Source of the DNA: Pseudomonadota bacterium
Lineage (GTDB): Bacteria > Pseudomonadota > Alphaproteobacteria > Rhizobiales > Xanthobacteraceae
DNA: 64,000 nt
NCBI GenBank assembly: GCA_023388935.1
Contig: JAEWFG010000280.1
Coordinates: 1-64,000, forward strand
Direction of reading: 5' to 3'
The notes under the pieces were generated by a model. It did no database searches, was not told the origin of the DNA, and saw only the letters and a list, made by a program, of their open reading frames with translations. Shown one piece after another: positions 17,332 through 26,086 of this stretch. Within the stretch, counting starts at the first letter, position 1, and every line of letters begins with the position of its first letter. Both the position numbers and the translations under genes were made by a program.

Positions 17332-18483
17332 TCAAGCGCGTGAGAGCGCATCGAGCTTTCCGCGAAGCTCATCGATCGTTGGCTTCGCGATGTCCCCAAC
17401 TCCGGGGACCGCCAGCACCTTGTCGCACATCTGGTTGATGGTCGGCGTTGCTGCCACGATCAACTTGGCAAGAGCGCTCTTGCCTTCGGGGCTGAGCTTC
17501 GTCGCGAGGTTGCCGACGTCGCTCAATTGGGTCGTTGCTTCCCGAAGCTTGGGAAGGGCGGCCTGGGCGGAGGTGGCGTCCGTGATGGTTGGCAGCACGG
17601 ATCGCAAGGTGCTCATGGACGAGTTGACCTGGTTCGCCAGGTTCACTCCCCCAATGGTCAGATCTGGCGGCGCCAGACCCACGGTTCCGGTCGCGGGCTG
17701 CACTGCGGCAGGACGCGGCAGTTCGGCCACGGCTTCGCGGTCCTGGCGTCCGGTGGCATACCAGAGGAGTCCACCCAATACGACCAGGGCGGCCAACCAA
17801 TACGGCCATTGCGACGATGCTCTGCTCGTTGCGGCCTGAGCTGCCCGACTGGCCCCAGCAACTGTACGCTCCGAGGCGTCGGCTATGCGGCTGCCGGCGG
17901 CCGAAGCGGCTGCGGCACCGCTGCGCACGGTTCCCGCTGCGCTGTCGATGAGGCCGGCGGCGCTCAACTGATCGGCCAAGCCGGACGGAATCGCCGCGAG
18001 CATCTGATTTTTTTGTGAGCCGAGAAGCGACGCCAGCCCGCTCGCATCGAGGCCCGCGCTGCGCTGGTGTTGCCCCAACGCCCCGAGGACCAAGGGGGCG
18101 AGCAGACCGAGAAACGACTTGCTGGATCCCCCGTCGAATCCTGCGAACTTGCCGATCGACTGCGCTATCGCGTCCGTTGCTCCGCCGCCGAACAGGCCGG
18201 ACAACATGCTCGATCCGGTCTCCACCAGCGAGTTCTGACCTGAACCGCCGATGAGGCTCTTGAAATTCTCCAGCGACCCAGGCTGCTGCGCCAACGTGTT
18301 GGAGAGTTGGCGCGCCCCGTTGGGAGTGGAGGCCACATCCGCCAGGCCCGCAAGCAGAGCGGGGACGGCGCCTCCGATCGCTTTTTGCGCAATGTTGACG
18401 TTAAGGCCCAACGCAGAAGCGATCTTTCCGATCATGTCAGGGGTCAGGAACTGCATCACAACAGAGATGAGATTGGCTGCCAT
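17332..18483 (-). CDS. DUF937 domain protein with a transmembrane segment
   Basis: A 383-residue protein. The N-terminal half (TPDMIGKIASALGLNVNIAQ, VPALLAGLADVAS, LAPLVLGALGQHQ) is the DUF937 (YidB-like) domain. An Ala/Ser-rich linker is followed by one hydrophobic segment (WPYWLAALVVLGGLLWYATG) and a C-terminal periplasmic-type region ending with a helical bundle (LREATTQLSDVGNLATKLSP). The start ATG at 18483 is preceded by GGAGAG. It is inserted, on the opposite strand, between an acyl-CoA dehydrogenase gene and a fragment of another, so it may be an acquisition at this locus. Function unknown. Confidence 0.85.
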   Translation of the reverse strand: MAANLISVVMQFLTPDMIGKIASALGLNVNIAQKAIGGAVPALLAGLADVASTPNGARQLSNTLAQQPGSLENFKSLIGGSGQNSLVETGSSMLSGLFGGGATDAIAQSIGKFAGFDGGSSKSFLGLLAPLVLGALGQHQRSAGLDASGLASLLGSQKNQMLAAIPSGLADQLSAAGLIDSAAGTVRSGAAAASAAGSRIADASERTVAGASRAAQAATSRASSQWPYWLAALVVLGGLLWYATGRQDREAVAELPRPAAVQPATGTVGLAPPDLTIGGVNLANQVNSSMSTLRSVLPTITDATSAQAALPKLREATTQLSDVGNLATKLSPEGKSALAKLIVAATPTINQMCDKVLAVPGVGDIAKPTIDELRGKLDALSRA

Positions 18484-18854
18484 GCGATCTCTCCATTTTG
18501 ATTTTGGTTGTGAAGTGAGTTGTTTCCTTGGCTCCGATGCTGCGGCTCGGTCGCGCCAGCCGCGTTGTCCCGCGATTGCCGCATCGGAACTCGTGGTTCG
18601 GGATTGTGCAAGTGAAGCGATCTGGCCGGCCGAATGTCTCGCCAACAGATTTGCGTGACTTGCCAATCGATCCGTTCATTGCGACCAAGCGCAATGTGCA
18701 CGCTCAAATCTCCGGCATGTCTAGTCACAACACGGAGAGCGAGCGCCGCTGAAGATTTACATCCGCCGGTCCGCACACCCGGGACGGTCGTGCTGTCCTC
18801 GCAACCGGCGTGTCACGGCTGAGCCACTATGCAGTTTTGGCCAAAAGGCACTCG
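18484..18854. other. Intergenic region upstream of the DUF937 gene
   Basis: About 370 bases holding the DUF937 promoter region on the minus strand. I see no gene, tRNA or repeat in it. It joins directly to the acyl-CoA dehydrogenase remnant that starts at 18855. Confidence 0.5.
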
Positions 18855-18960
18855 GTCCGCGTTCCCGCGGAGAACATCCTGCTCGGCGAGGGGGGGCGGT
18901 TTCGAGATCGCACAGGGCCGGCTCGGTCCGGGCAGCATGGTGGTCTGCGCCAGCGGCCGA
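18855..18960 (+). pseudogene. Fragment of an acyl-CoA dehydrogenase gene
   Basis: The bases from 18855 encode VRVPAENILLGEGG, matching VRVPAENILLGEGRG of the intact gene (about 16765). After a frameshift in the G-run at about 18890, GFEIAQGRLGPG continues, then similarity is lost and a stop follows. At the DNA level about 85 bases are closely similar to 16765-16850. There is no start and no remainder of the gene. It lies just upstream of the enoyl-CoA hydratase gene, so it is either the leftover of a second dehydrogenase or a duplicated piece of the first. Confidence 0.8.
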
Positions 18961-19029
18961 TGACAACCCTCCTGATCTCGGGCATGACCCTGGCAAGGGC
19001 AAAAAATGCCCGGAGATCGGGAGGACTGC

Positions 19030-19866
19030 ATGAGCTACCAGCACATCATCGTCGACGACCCGCGTCCGCGCGTCCGGCGCATTACCTTGAACCGTCCGGA
19101 GAAGCGCAACGCGCTGAACAATCGCTTGCGCAGTGAAATCTTCGAGGTGCTCGAGCAGGCCGATCGCGATGGCGATGTTTCGATTTCGATCCTGCGTGGC
19201 GCAGGCCCGTGCTTTTCGGCAGGCTATGATCTCTCCGCCGACAATCGGGTCGACCAGCCCTATCACTCGGCGTCCGGACCGGGCCAATGGTCGCGCCACG
19301 TGGTCGAAGGCTGGTTCAAGATCTGGGATCTCGCAAAGCCCGTGATCGCGCAGGTGCACGGCTACTGCCTTGCCGGGGGCACCGAGCTCGCCACCGCCTG
19401 CGACGTCGTCTACGTCGCCGACGACGCGCAGATCGGCTATCCGCCAGTGCGGCTGATGAGCCCGCCCGACATGCAGTATCATCCCTGGCTGGTCGGCATG
19501 CGCCGCGCGATGGAATTGATGCTGACAGGCGATGCGATGTCCGGCCGCGAAGCCGCCGACTGGGGTTATGCGACGCGATCCTTCCCACTCGCTGAGCTGG
19601 AAGAGAAGACGCTCGATTTCGCCGAGCGCGCTGCCAAGGTGCCGATCGAGCTGCAGCAGCTCAACAAGCGCAGCGTACACAGAGCGATGGAGATCATGGG
19701 CGCCCGCGCCGCCATCCGCGCCGGCACCGAGATACAGGCTCTGGCCTTCACGACCGAGGCGAGCAAGGCCTACATGGCCGGTTTCCGCCGCGATGGCGCC
19801 AGCGTGAAAGCCCAACTCGACCAGCGTGACACGACGTTCGGGGATTATCGGACGAAGAAGGAGTGA
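19030..19866 (+). CDS. Enoyl-CoA hydratase/isomerase family protein
   Basis: A 278-residue crotonase-fold protein. ITLNRPEKRNALNN, the oxyanion-hole stretch GPCFSAGYDLSA and the second oxyanion loop HGYCLAGGTELATACD are characteristic. ATG 19030 follows GGGAGGACTGC. The usual glutamates of true hydratases are not obvious, so hydrolase or isomerase activity is possible. With the acyl-CoA dehydrogenase and substrate-binding protein upstream it probably belongs to a CoA-thioester degradation route. Confidence 0.9.
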   Translation: MSYQHIIVDDPRPRVRRITLNRPEKRNALNNRLRSEIFEVLEQADRDGDVSISILRGAGPCFSAGYDLSADNRVDQPYHSASGPGQWSRHVVEGWFKIWDLAKPVIAQVHGYCLAGGTELATACDVVYVADDAQIGYPPVRLMSPPDMQYHPWLVGMRRAMELMLTGDAMSGREAADWGYATRSFPLAELEEKTLDFAERAAKVPIELQQLNKRSVHRAMEIMGARAAIRAGTEIQALAFTTEASKAYMAGFRRDGASVKAQLDQRDTTFGDYRTKKE

Positions 19867-19922
19867 GCAGGTGCGCCGGTCGCCAGCATCATCGGCCTCA
19901 GACCGCCAACCTGGAGCGACAT

Positions 19923-20052
19923 AAAGCATGATCCGGAAAAGTGCGCAGCGATTTTCCCTCGCGACAAACGCGGAACGCGTTTGCGCGGAGACCATGCTCG
20001 AACAATAGCCTAAAGCGCGATGACGATTCATCCCGATCTCGTCGCGCTTTAG
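19923..20052. repeat. Dispersed intergenic repeat with an 11-bp inverted repeat
   Basis: The sequence aaagcatgatccggaaaag followed by ctaaagcgcgatgacgattc is a repeat type frequent between genes of Bradyrhizobium and relatives. Its end forms a perfect 11-bp hairpin: CTAAAGCGCGA at 20010-20020 pairs with TCGCGCTTTAG at 20042-20052. It lies downstream of the enoyl-CoA hydratase gene and may help end its transcription. The repeat assignment is from memory of such genomes, not from a search. Confidence 0.6.
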
Positions 20053-20104
20053 GGCGAGACCGCCATGCCCGCCACAAGGCCAGGGCGGCCCGCCGCATCC
20101 GCCG

Positions 20105-20118
20105 TTGATCTACGTCAA
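20105..20118 (+). promoter_or_regulatory. FixK/FNR-type operator candidate
   Basis: TTGATCTACGTCAA is a TTGA-N6-TCAA palindrome-like site close to known FixK2 boxes of Bradyrhizobium. It is centred about 98 bp upstream of ATG 20210, nearly the same spacing as the box at 13768 to its gene, and differs from that box by one base. It probably drives the small secreted protein gene under low oxygen. Confidence 0.55.
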
Positions 20119-20209
20119 CATCACCTTGCCGCCGGCGCTCAGTTTGTCGTCAGCCGCCACTGACGCGGTCCCATCCTATTCGTTCATCCGCGCGATGAGG
20201 AGAATTGCC

Positions 20210-20479
20210 ATGTACCGGAGCAAGCGCCTTTCGATGAAGTCAGTGACGGTTGCGGGGATCGCGGCCAGCGTCTTCCTGGGAGTTGCAGGCATGACTCTCA
20301 GCCCAACACCTGCCGGAGCGGTCGTGTATTGCCAATACATTGGTTATCCGCCCAGCTGCGTTGCCAGGGCGGGCGTCGTGCTCCGGCCGCGTCCCGTGGC
20401 ACGCGCTGCGGTGCGGGCTGGCACGGCGAGCGCAACCAATTTGAACGGGGGCGTCAATCGCGTTGGCGTGCGGCGGTAG
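20210..20479 (+). CDS. Small secreted hypothetical protein
   Basis: An 89-residue protein with a signal peptide: a basic start (MYRSKRLSMKS), a hydrophobic core (VTVAGIAASVFLGVAGMTL) and a probable cleavage after AGA. The mature part holds two cysteines in VVYCQYIGYPPSCVAR, likely a disulphide, and a basic, Ala/Val/Arg-rich tail. GAGGAGA lies 9 bases upstream of ATG 20210; an ATG at 20195 is possible. Similar small proteins occur in Bradyrhizobium, usually of unknown function. The upstream FixK-like box suggests induction at low oxygen. Confidence 0.7.
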   Translation: MYRSKRLSMKSVTVAGIAASVFLGVAGMTLSPTPAGAVVYCQYIGYPPSCVARAGVVLRPRPVARAAVRAGTASATNLNGGVNRVGVRR

Positions 20480-21008
20480 CTGACTTGTTTGCAGATCACG
20501 AACTCTGGCGACATGCAGCCGGGTTCGTGCTCCGCTCGCTCCTGTCAGCGCCAATTCTTATGCATCGCGTTCACCACCACGCCGGATGAATTGATCGAAT
20601 GACCGCTCGTGGCCCCGAGCTGTACACGGGCATCCGTCACCGGCGGTCGGCCCTCAAGCTCATTCGCTGATTCATTCCGGATGGCTTCCTGGATTGAGAA
20701 AGCGGCTCGCCGCGACGCAGTTTCGGCGATTGCGTAAGCACCCCTGTCTCGATGCCGTCGAACGTCCGTTGGAATGAGGTGGGGGGAACCGCTGCAAGGT
20801 CCCTTGATCTATCGCAAAGTGTCTCAGTGAGAAGGGTTTTCCTTCCGCAAGGTCGCGTGGTTCTGCCGGTAGATCGCAAATGGGCACGCATCTATCATCT
20901 GAACAGCCCATGCCCTCGACGGTTCTCGGCTCCCTTCGCTCGCCCGGATGCTGACGACGTTCGGCGCGAGGGCCACGCGCAAGTGAGAAAATCAATTCGA
21001 AACGCCAA
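20480..21008. other. Intergenic region without a recognisable gene
   Basis: About 530 bases before the AI-2E transporter gene. Short ORFs on both strands have no recognisable motif or good ribosome binding site. The base composition here is lower in GC than in the metabolic genes to the left. The transporter promoter must be here but I cannot point to it. Confidence 0.45.
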
Positions 21009-22961
21009 TTGCCGGTTCGGTTAAACGTGAAGGCTACGCAGTTGCAGGAGAAGCCTAATCAGATAAGGCTGATACAGCAACGAGGTGCGGCGCTGGTGAA
21101 TATGGCCGTCGCAGCGCTGGTTATTGCCGCGCTTTACATCGGTCGTGAAATTTTCGTCCCGATCGCACTCGCGGTCCTCTTGAGCTTCGTACTTGCGCCC
21201 TTTGTCATACGACTGCATTCCTGGCGAGTTCCACGCACCGCCTCTGTTCTTGTCGTGGTGTTCTTTGGTTTTGCGATCATATTCAGTTTGGGCGGCCTGA
21301 TGGTATCGCAGGCAACTCACCTTGCTGCGAGACTGCCTCAATATCAGCAAACGTTGAGTGACAAGGTCGAAAGCATTCGTGGCTTGGTCGGAGGTTCTGG
21401 AACGTTGGAGCAGGCGTCCACCGTTCTCAAGGAATTGGGGACGGAGCTGCAACATGGGAACACGGCTAGCCAACCCGACAACGGTCTTGCGAAGCGAGGA
21501 CTAGATAGAACGATTCCGATACCTGTCGAAGTTAAGCAGCCCGACCCCGGCGCTCTGACGACGCTCGCCAAGATCATCGAACCATTGCTTTCCCCACTCA
21601 CGACGACGGGAGTCGTCGTGATTTTCGTGGCTTTTATCCTGCTGCAACGTGAAGATCTTAGAAACCGACTGGTTCGCCTCGCTGGCTCGGGAGATATTCA
21701 GCGCACGACCGCAGCCCTTGATGATGCCGGCAAGCGACTGAGTAAACTCTTTCTAACTCAAATGATCTTCAATGCAGTATTCGGATTGGCAATCGGCATA
21801 GGCCTTGAGCTCATTGGCGTGCCTTCGGCTCCGCTATGGGGGCTGTTGGCGATGATCTTGCGGTTCGTGCCGTATATCGGTGCACTCATCTCAGCCATAT
21901 TCCCGCTCACCCTTGCTGCAGCCGTTGGTTCTGGCTGGCAGATGTTGGTGCTGACGGCTCTCTTGTTTGCGGCTTTGGAATTTCTAGCCGGACAAGTTAT
22001 CGAACCTTTGGTTTATGGCCACAGTTCCGGCCTGTCTCCTGTCGCGGTCATCCTGTCTGCATCATTCTGGACCTGGCTCTGGGGCCCGATCGGACTGGTC
22101 ATGGCAACGCCTCTAACGGTATGCCTCGTCGTCGCGGGACGGCATGTCGAGCGGCTCAAGTTCCTGGAAATCATGCTTGGCGACCGACCCCCGTTGAAAC
22201 CGCCTCAGCTGTTTTACCAGCGGCTTCTGGCCGCTGATCCTCTCGAGGCGGCAGAACAAGCCCATGACTTCCTCAAAGATGCGTCACTTGAGGACTACTG
22301 TGACACCATTCTGCTGGAGGGATTGAGGCTCGCGGAAGCCGACCGTCAATTGGGCCATCTCGACGAAGAGCGATTGAATCGAATTGCTTCAACTGTCCGC
22401 GAACTGGTGGCTGACCTGGAATTGCAGCACGATGCAGGAGCGATGGACATTCCGTCTATCGACCTGAGCGCGAACCCCGGAGCGGCCATCGCAATTGAAC
22501 AAACAAGAGCGCAGCACAAGTTGACCGAGGAGAGCAGTGGAGCGCCTCCTGTTCTCTGCGTTCCGGGATCCGACAAACTCGACGAAGCAGCAGCGCTGGT
22601 ACTGGCCTATTTGCTGCGTCACCGTGGTATCGCAGCGACAGCGGAGGAGGCCGACGCCTTGTCGATGTCGAAATTCGTTTCGCTCGATATGACGGACACG
22701 TCGATGGCGTGCGTTTGCTACGTCGGCCAACCATCTGCCGGCAAGATTCAGGCTACCGTTCGCAGGCTTCACAAGAAGAAATTCGACATTCGCATTCTAC
22801 TCGCCCTTTTTGGAGCGGAAGGCGCCACGCCGCCTGTTGACGCGGTTGTTGCCCTGGTTTCCAACGGATCTTTTAGCGCTGCGCTGAGCGCAATCAGTCA
22901 GGCTAGAGACGAGCAGTGCGATGCTGCGACCGTCGACAACAAAGACGCTATGTTCAATTAA
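21009..22961 (+). CDS. AI-2E family transporter (PerM-type permease) with a C-terminal extension
   Basis: A 650-residue protein. Residues 1-390 are the AI-2E/PerM permease: hydrophobic segments at the N-terminus (MAVAALVIAALYIGREIFV, IALAVLLSFVLAPFVI), a soluble loop, then VPSAPLWGLLAMILRFVPYIG and the conserved VIEPLVYGHSSGLSP. The C-terminal 260 residues are soluble and longer than in typical family members (350-400 residues). Translation may begin at TTG 21009 or GTG 21027. Family members export AI-2-like signals or exchange Na+/H+; which applies here is unknown. Codon use is more mixed than in neighbouring operons. Its last 11 codons are repeated at 25621. Confidence 0.87.
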   Translation: MPVRLNVKATQLQEKPNQIRLIQQRGAALVNMAVAALVIAALYIGREIFVPIALAVLLSFVLAPFVIRLHSWRVPRTASVLVVVFFGFAIIFSLGGLMVSQATHLAARLPQYQQTLSDKVESIRGLVGGSGTLEQASTVLKELGTELQHGNTASQPDNGLAKRGLDRTIPIPVEVKQPDPGALTTLAKIIEPLLSPLTTTGVVVIFVAFILLQREDLRNRLVRLAGSGDIQRTTAALDDAGKRLSKLFLTQMIFNAVFGLAIGIGLELIGVPSAPLWGLLAMILRFVPYIGALISAIFPLTLAAAVGSGWQMLVLTALLFAALEFLAGQVIEPLVYGHSSGLSPVAVILSASFWTWLWGPIGLVMATPLTVCLVVAGRHVERLKFLEIMLGDRPPLKPPQLFYQRLLAADPLEAAEQAHDFLKDASLEDYCDTILLEGLRLAEADRQLGHLDEERLNRIASTVRELVADLELQHDAGAMDIPSIDLSANPGAAIAIEQTRAQHKLTEESSGAPPVLCVPGSDKLDEAAALVLAYLLRHRGIAATAEEADALSMSKFVSLDMTDTSMACVCYVGQPSAGKIQATVRRLHKKKFDIRILLALFGAEGATPPVDAVVALVSNGSFSAALSAISQARDEQCDAATVDNKDAMFN

Positions 22962-22999
22962 CGACGGACGAGAGAAGGCTTCCTGCACATCCCGACCCA
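22927..22999. repeat. Direct repeat, copy A (3' end of AI-2E transporter gene)
   Basis: This stretch, beginning cgaccgtcgacaacaaag and ending gcacatcccgaccca, covers the last codons and first 38 bases after the stop of the transporter gene. It recurs in the same orientation at 25621-25698. The two copies are identical except for a short unequal block just after the stop codon. The DUF305 and beta-propeller genes lie between them. Confidence 0.9.
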
Positions 23000-23409
23000 G
23001 AACGGCATTTGGCCAAATGACGAGGCCGTAAGGATATTTGTCAGAACAATTCAGGCCGAAATCCCTTTTGGTGCCGAACATGGCTCCGTCATTCGCGGAT
23101 CGATTTCGATCGATCATCGTCCGTTTCATGCCGTGGGGCGACGTCGGTGTAGCCAGCGCGCAACTACCCGCTCAATGGCGACGATTGCTGCGCCGCGTGA
23201 ATCTCGTTCGGGCCCACAGGCGAAGTGTCGGCCGTTTCGTGAAAGTCCGGACAGTGGGGCATAGCGGACTAGATTTGCTGAGCTTGAGTTCTTCGCGCCT
23301 TAACCCAAGGCAGTCATAGGCCCGATCGATATCTCGCACCGCAGCAGTCAGTGGCCACGTTGAGATGTGCTATCGTTGTTCGGACGAACCCACCGCACGC
23401 GGGGAAATC
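23000..23409. other. Intergenic region upstream of the DUF305 gene
   Basis: About 410 bases without a convincing gene or repeat beyond copy A at its left edge. It should contain the promoter for the DUF305/beta-propeller pair. Confidence 0.45.
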
Positions 23410-23916
23410 ATGTCGTCAGGCTTTCGGATATCAATCATCTCGCATGTGGCAGCGATAGCGATCGGCGCCGTTGCCGCGACAGCATATCTGACTTCCTATT
23501 CGGCCAGCCGACAATCGCTTGCAGACTACTTCTCAGCGATCTGCGCGAAGGCATTTGATTTTGCGCCTGGCGCGGAGGCGCCATACGTCGCCGAAAACGT
23601 CAGCGCGATGACAAAGATGATGATCGACATGGGCATCAGGCCGTCAGGCGATGTCGACGCCGACTTTGTGGCGATGATGGTGCCGCACCATCAGGGTGCC
23701 ATTGAGATGGCGCAGGTCGAATTACGTTACGGACGCAATAAGCCACTCCGGCGTATGGCTCAGGAAATCATCGTCACCCAGTTGCAGGAGATCACCGCAA
23801 TGCGGTTGTCGCTTGGCCAGGCCTTGCCACCCGCCGCACCATTTCCCGATCAGATTCCGCCTGCGGCGGTGAACGATTCGAAACTCGATAATGCAACCGT
23901 GGTAAAGGAGCCGTGA
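23410..23916 (+). CDS. DUF305 family protein, membrane-anchored
   Basis: A 168-residue protein with an N-terminal hydrophobic segment (HVAAIAIGAVAATAYLTS) acting as signal anchor. The DUF305 core has the His-rich, Met-rich signature MMVPHHQGAIEMAQVELRYG and MAQEIIVTQLQEITAM. DUF305 proteins are ferritin-like periplasmic proteins often found near copper or silver handling genes. ATG 23410 follows GGGGAAATC. It ends one base before the beta-propeller gene, so the two are one operon. Confidence 0.87.
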   Translation: MSSGFRISIISHVAAIAIGAVAATAYLTSYSASRQSLADYFSAICAKAFDFAPGAEAPYVAENVSAMTKMMIDMGIRPSGDVDADFVAMMVPHHQGAIEMAQVELRYGRNKPLRRMAQEIIVTQLQEITAMRLSLGQALPPAAPFPDQIPPAAVNDSKLDNATVVKEP

Positions 23917-23917
23917 T

Positions 23918-25429
23918 ATGCGACACAACGCCATCCTGGCCGTTCTGTTGGTTGCGACAAGTCTTGTCGATGTCCGCCATGCCTTCGCGGGGCAGGCTCC
24001 CGCGACCGCGTTAGCCCCCGATATTCCGATCAGCCGTCAAGATCGTGTCTACTCTGCTGAACAATACTCGAACACTGTCTCCGTCACCGATCCCGTCGAC
24101 AACAAGCTCCTTGGCATCATCCGCCTTGGCGACTCGTTGCCTGCCAATCTCAGTCCGCTCTACAGGGGCCAGTTGTTGGTGCACGGCATGGGGTTTTCGC
24201 CTGACCATCGCACGATCGCGGTGGTCGCAATTGGTTCGAATGCGGTGATCTTCATCGATACCGCGACCAACAGTGTCAAGCACATCACTTATGTTGGGCG
24301 CTCTCCACATGAAGCGTTCTATACGATGGATGGCAAAGAAGTCTGGGTTGTCGTCCGCGGCGAGAACTACGTCTCCGTACTCGACGGCACGACTTACGAC
24401 GAGAAGGCGCGGATCATCGTTCCCAACGGTCCCGGCATGACGATTTTCTCGCCCGACGGCAAATACGGCTACGTCTGCTCCTCGTTTACACCGGAGACCG
24501 AGGTCATCACGGTTGCCGATCACAGAATTGTCGGCAGGGTTGCGCAAGCGAGCCCGTTCTGTCCCAACATCGCCGTGACGCCCGATAGTAAGCAGGTCTG
24601 GTTTACCCTGAAGGACTCAGGCAAGACTCAAGTCTTCGATGCGCAACCGCCGTTCACGCTCCTGAAGACTCTCGACACCGGTCCGATCACTAACCACGTC
24701 AATATCGTGCGTAATGCCAACGGCATGTTTGCCTATGTCACGATCGGCGGTCTCAACGAGATTAAAGTGTTTCGCACGGACAATTTCGAACTGGCCGCGA
24801 CCATTCCGGTCGGCAATTTACCGCACGGAATCTGGCCGTCTGGGGACGGCACCCGAGTTTATGTCGGTCTTGAGAATGAGGACAAAGTAGCCGCGGTTGA
24901 TACCCTGAAGAACAAAGTCATCGCGACGAGTCCGATCGGCCAAGCTCCGCAAGCCCTCGTCTACGTGCCCGATGCCGTACCCGCGATGAGCGGCGGCATC
25001 AACGCGGCAATGACCCGGACGATGGTCGTGCCCGAAGGTCTTGGAACGGATAATTTGCAACCACTCGGCATTGCTGGTCAGACGGCGGAACTGTGGCTCG
25101 TGCCGCCCGGCGCAAAAAAAGACGCAAAAGCGCCGACCAGCGTTTCGCTATCCGACCAGGGGTTGGTGCAGGTGCTGGAGGCCGCTGTCACTGGTCTCGA
25201 GCCTGGAAAGCCATACCTGCTTGCGCTTGCGAGCGAGCCGTCGGGCACTGGCGTTCTCGAACCACTGCAAGGCTTCATGACCAACCCCGCGGGCGCGGCT
25301 GTCGTTAATGCAATCGGGCCAATCCGCCAGCTAGTACGTGGCGAGGACAAGGCTCCGCGTCGTTACCTCGTGATCCTTCCCGGCACTCCAGGTACCCACG
25401 GAGCCCCCGTTCAAATCCAAAGAGAATGA
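23918..25429 (+). CDS. YncE-like beta-propeller repeat protein, periplasmic
   Basis: A 503-residue protein with a signal peptide (NAILAVLLVATSLVDVRHAFA, cleaved after AFA). Repeats of the YVTN/YncE type follow, such as NTVSVTDPVDNKLLGIIRLG, NAVIFIDTATNSVKHITYVG and DKVAAVDTLKNKVIATSPIG, enough for a seven-bladed propeller. The C-terminal 130 residues form a separate beta-rich domain. It starts one base after the DUF305 stop. Members of the family bind other proteins or DNA; with DUF305 it likely forms a periplasmic metal- or redox-related module. This pairing recurs in other proteobacteria as far as I recall. Confidence 0.85.
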   Translation: MRHNAILAVLLVATSLVDVRHAFAGQAPATALAPDIPISRQDRVYSAEQYSNTVSVTDPVDNKLLGIIRLGDSLPANLSPLYRGQLLVHGMGFSPDHRTIAVVAIGSNAVIFIDTATNSVKHITYVGRSPHEAFYTMDGKEVWVVVRGENYVSVLDGTTYDEKARIIVPNGPGMTIFSPDGKYGYVCSSFTPETEVITVADHRIVGRVAQASPFCPNIAVTPDSKQVWFTLKDSGKTQVFDAQPPFTLLKTLDTGPITNHVNIVRNANGMFAYVTIGGLNEIKVFRTDNFELAATIPVGNLPHGIWPSGDGTRVYVGLENEDKVAAVDTLKNKVIATSPIGQAPQALVYVPDAVPAMSGGINAAMTRTMVVPEGLGTDNLQPLGIAGQTAELWLVPPGAKKDAKAPTSVSLSDQGLVQVLEAAVTGLEPGKPYLLALASEPSGTGVLEPLQGFMTNPAGAAVVNAIGPIRQLVRGEDKAPRRYLVILPGTPGTHGAPVQIQRE

Positions 25430-26086
25430 ATAATGCGTCCTGACGCGTCGACTACGATTGGACGTTGGCTGCAGCGCGTGAGTCCGTTAGTGGGACCCCA
25501 TGCGGGCGTCACCCCTCCGGCACCCCGGCCATACGCATGCCCTCGTAGATGCGCCCGCGGTTGGCGGGATAGGTCTGATGATCGCTCGACAGAGTGCGCT
25601 GGAAACGGCGGATAGTGAAACGACCGTCGACAACAAAGACGCTATGTTCAATTAGTCTAGCGAAAGACGAGAGAAGGCTTCCTGCACATCCCGACCCAAA
25701 TCGGGATTATGAGTTGTGTTGGGCTGACCGCATGTCATTCGATTTTCGCCGAACAGGAATGACGCGCGTAGCATTCGCCCTGGTCAAGTCGCGTTCGAGG
25801 TTTGCTTGGCCTTGACCACGCGAAAGATGTTCCCCGACTTCCGGAATTCGGTCAGCATCGCTGTCTACTGCGTCGCGCCCTAGCAACAGTCATCGAGAAA
25901 CTCGGATCGCTTTGGTTGTTCGCCACACTCGTGGCGATTCTTCCGGTGATTGTCGCGTTCGCATATTTGCAGGCTGAGCTTGAATTTCGTGCATGCCGCC
26001 GTTCACGGCGAGCAGCGGGAACGAGCCAATGCATGTGTGCGCCATCCGCGAAGCGAAAGCATTTTGGTGCCGGCGTCAGGTGCGCG
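25430..26086. other. Intergenic region with direct repeat and a gene remnant
   Basis: This 650-base stretch holds repeat copy B (25621-25698). On the minus strand a reading frame with no start codon ends at 25509 with RIYEGMRMAGVPEG; it looks like the C-terminal piece of a lost gene but I do not recognise the family. From 25802 the frame of the autotransporter is open upstream of its likely start, with a hydrophobic stretch (LGSLWLFATLVAILPVIVAF), but the coding quality is poor. Confidence 0.4.
25621..25698. repeat. Direct repeat, copy B
   Basis: Matches 22927-22999 in the same orientation, including the end of the AI-2E transporter coding sequence (NKDAMFN and stop) and the following 40 bases. 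Here it has no transporter gene in front of it. The copies differ mainly by a short block after the stop. It marks the right edge of a 2.7-kb segment carrying the DUF305 and beta-propeller genes. Confidence 0.9.

Noticed and set aside
25802..26086. N-terminal extension of the autotransporter with a hydrophobic stretch
   Set aside because: It would place 95 residues before an excellent signal peptide and has poor coding quality; ATG 26087 is better.
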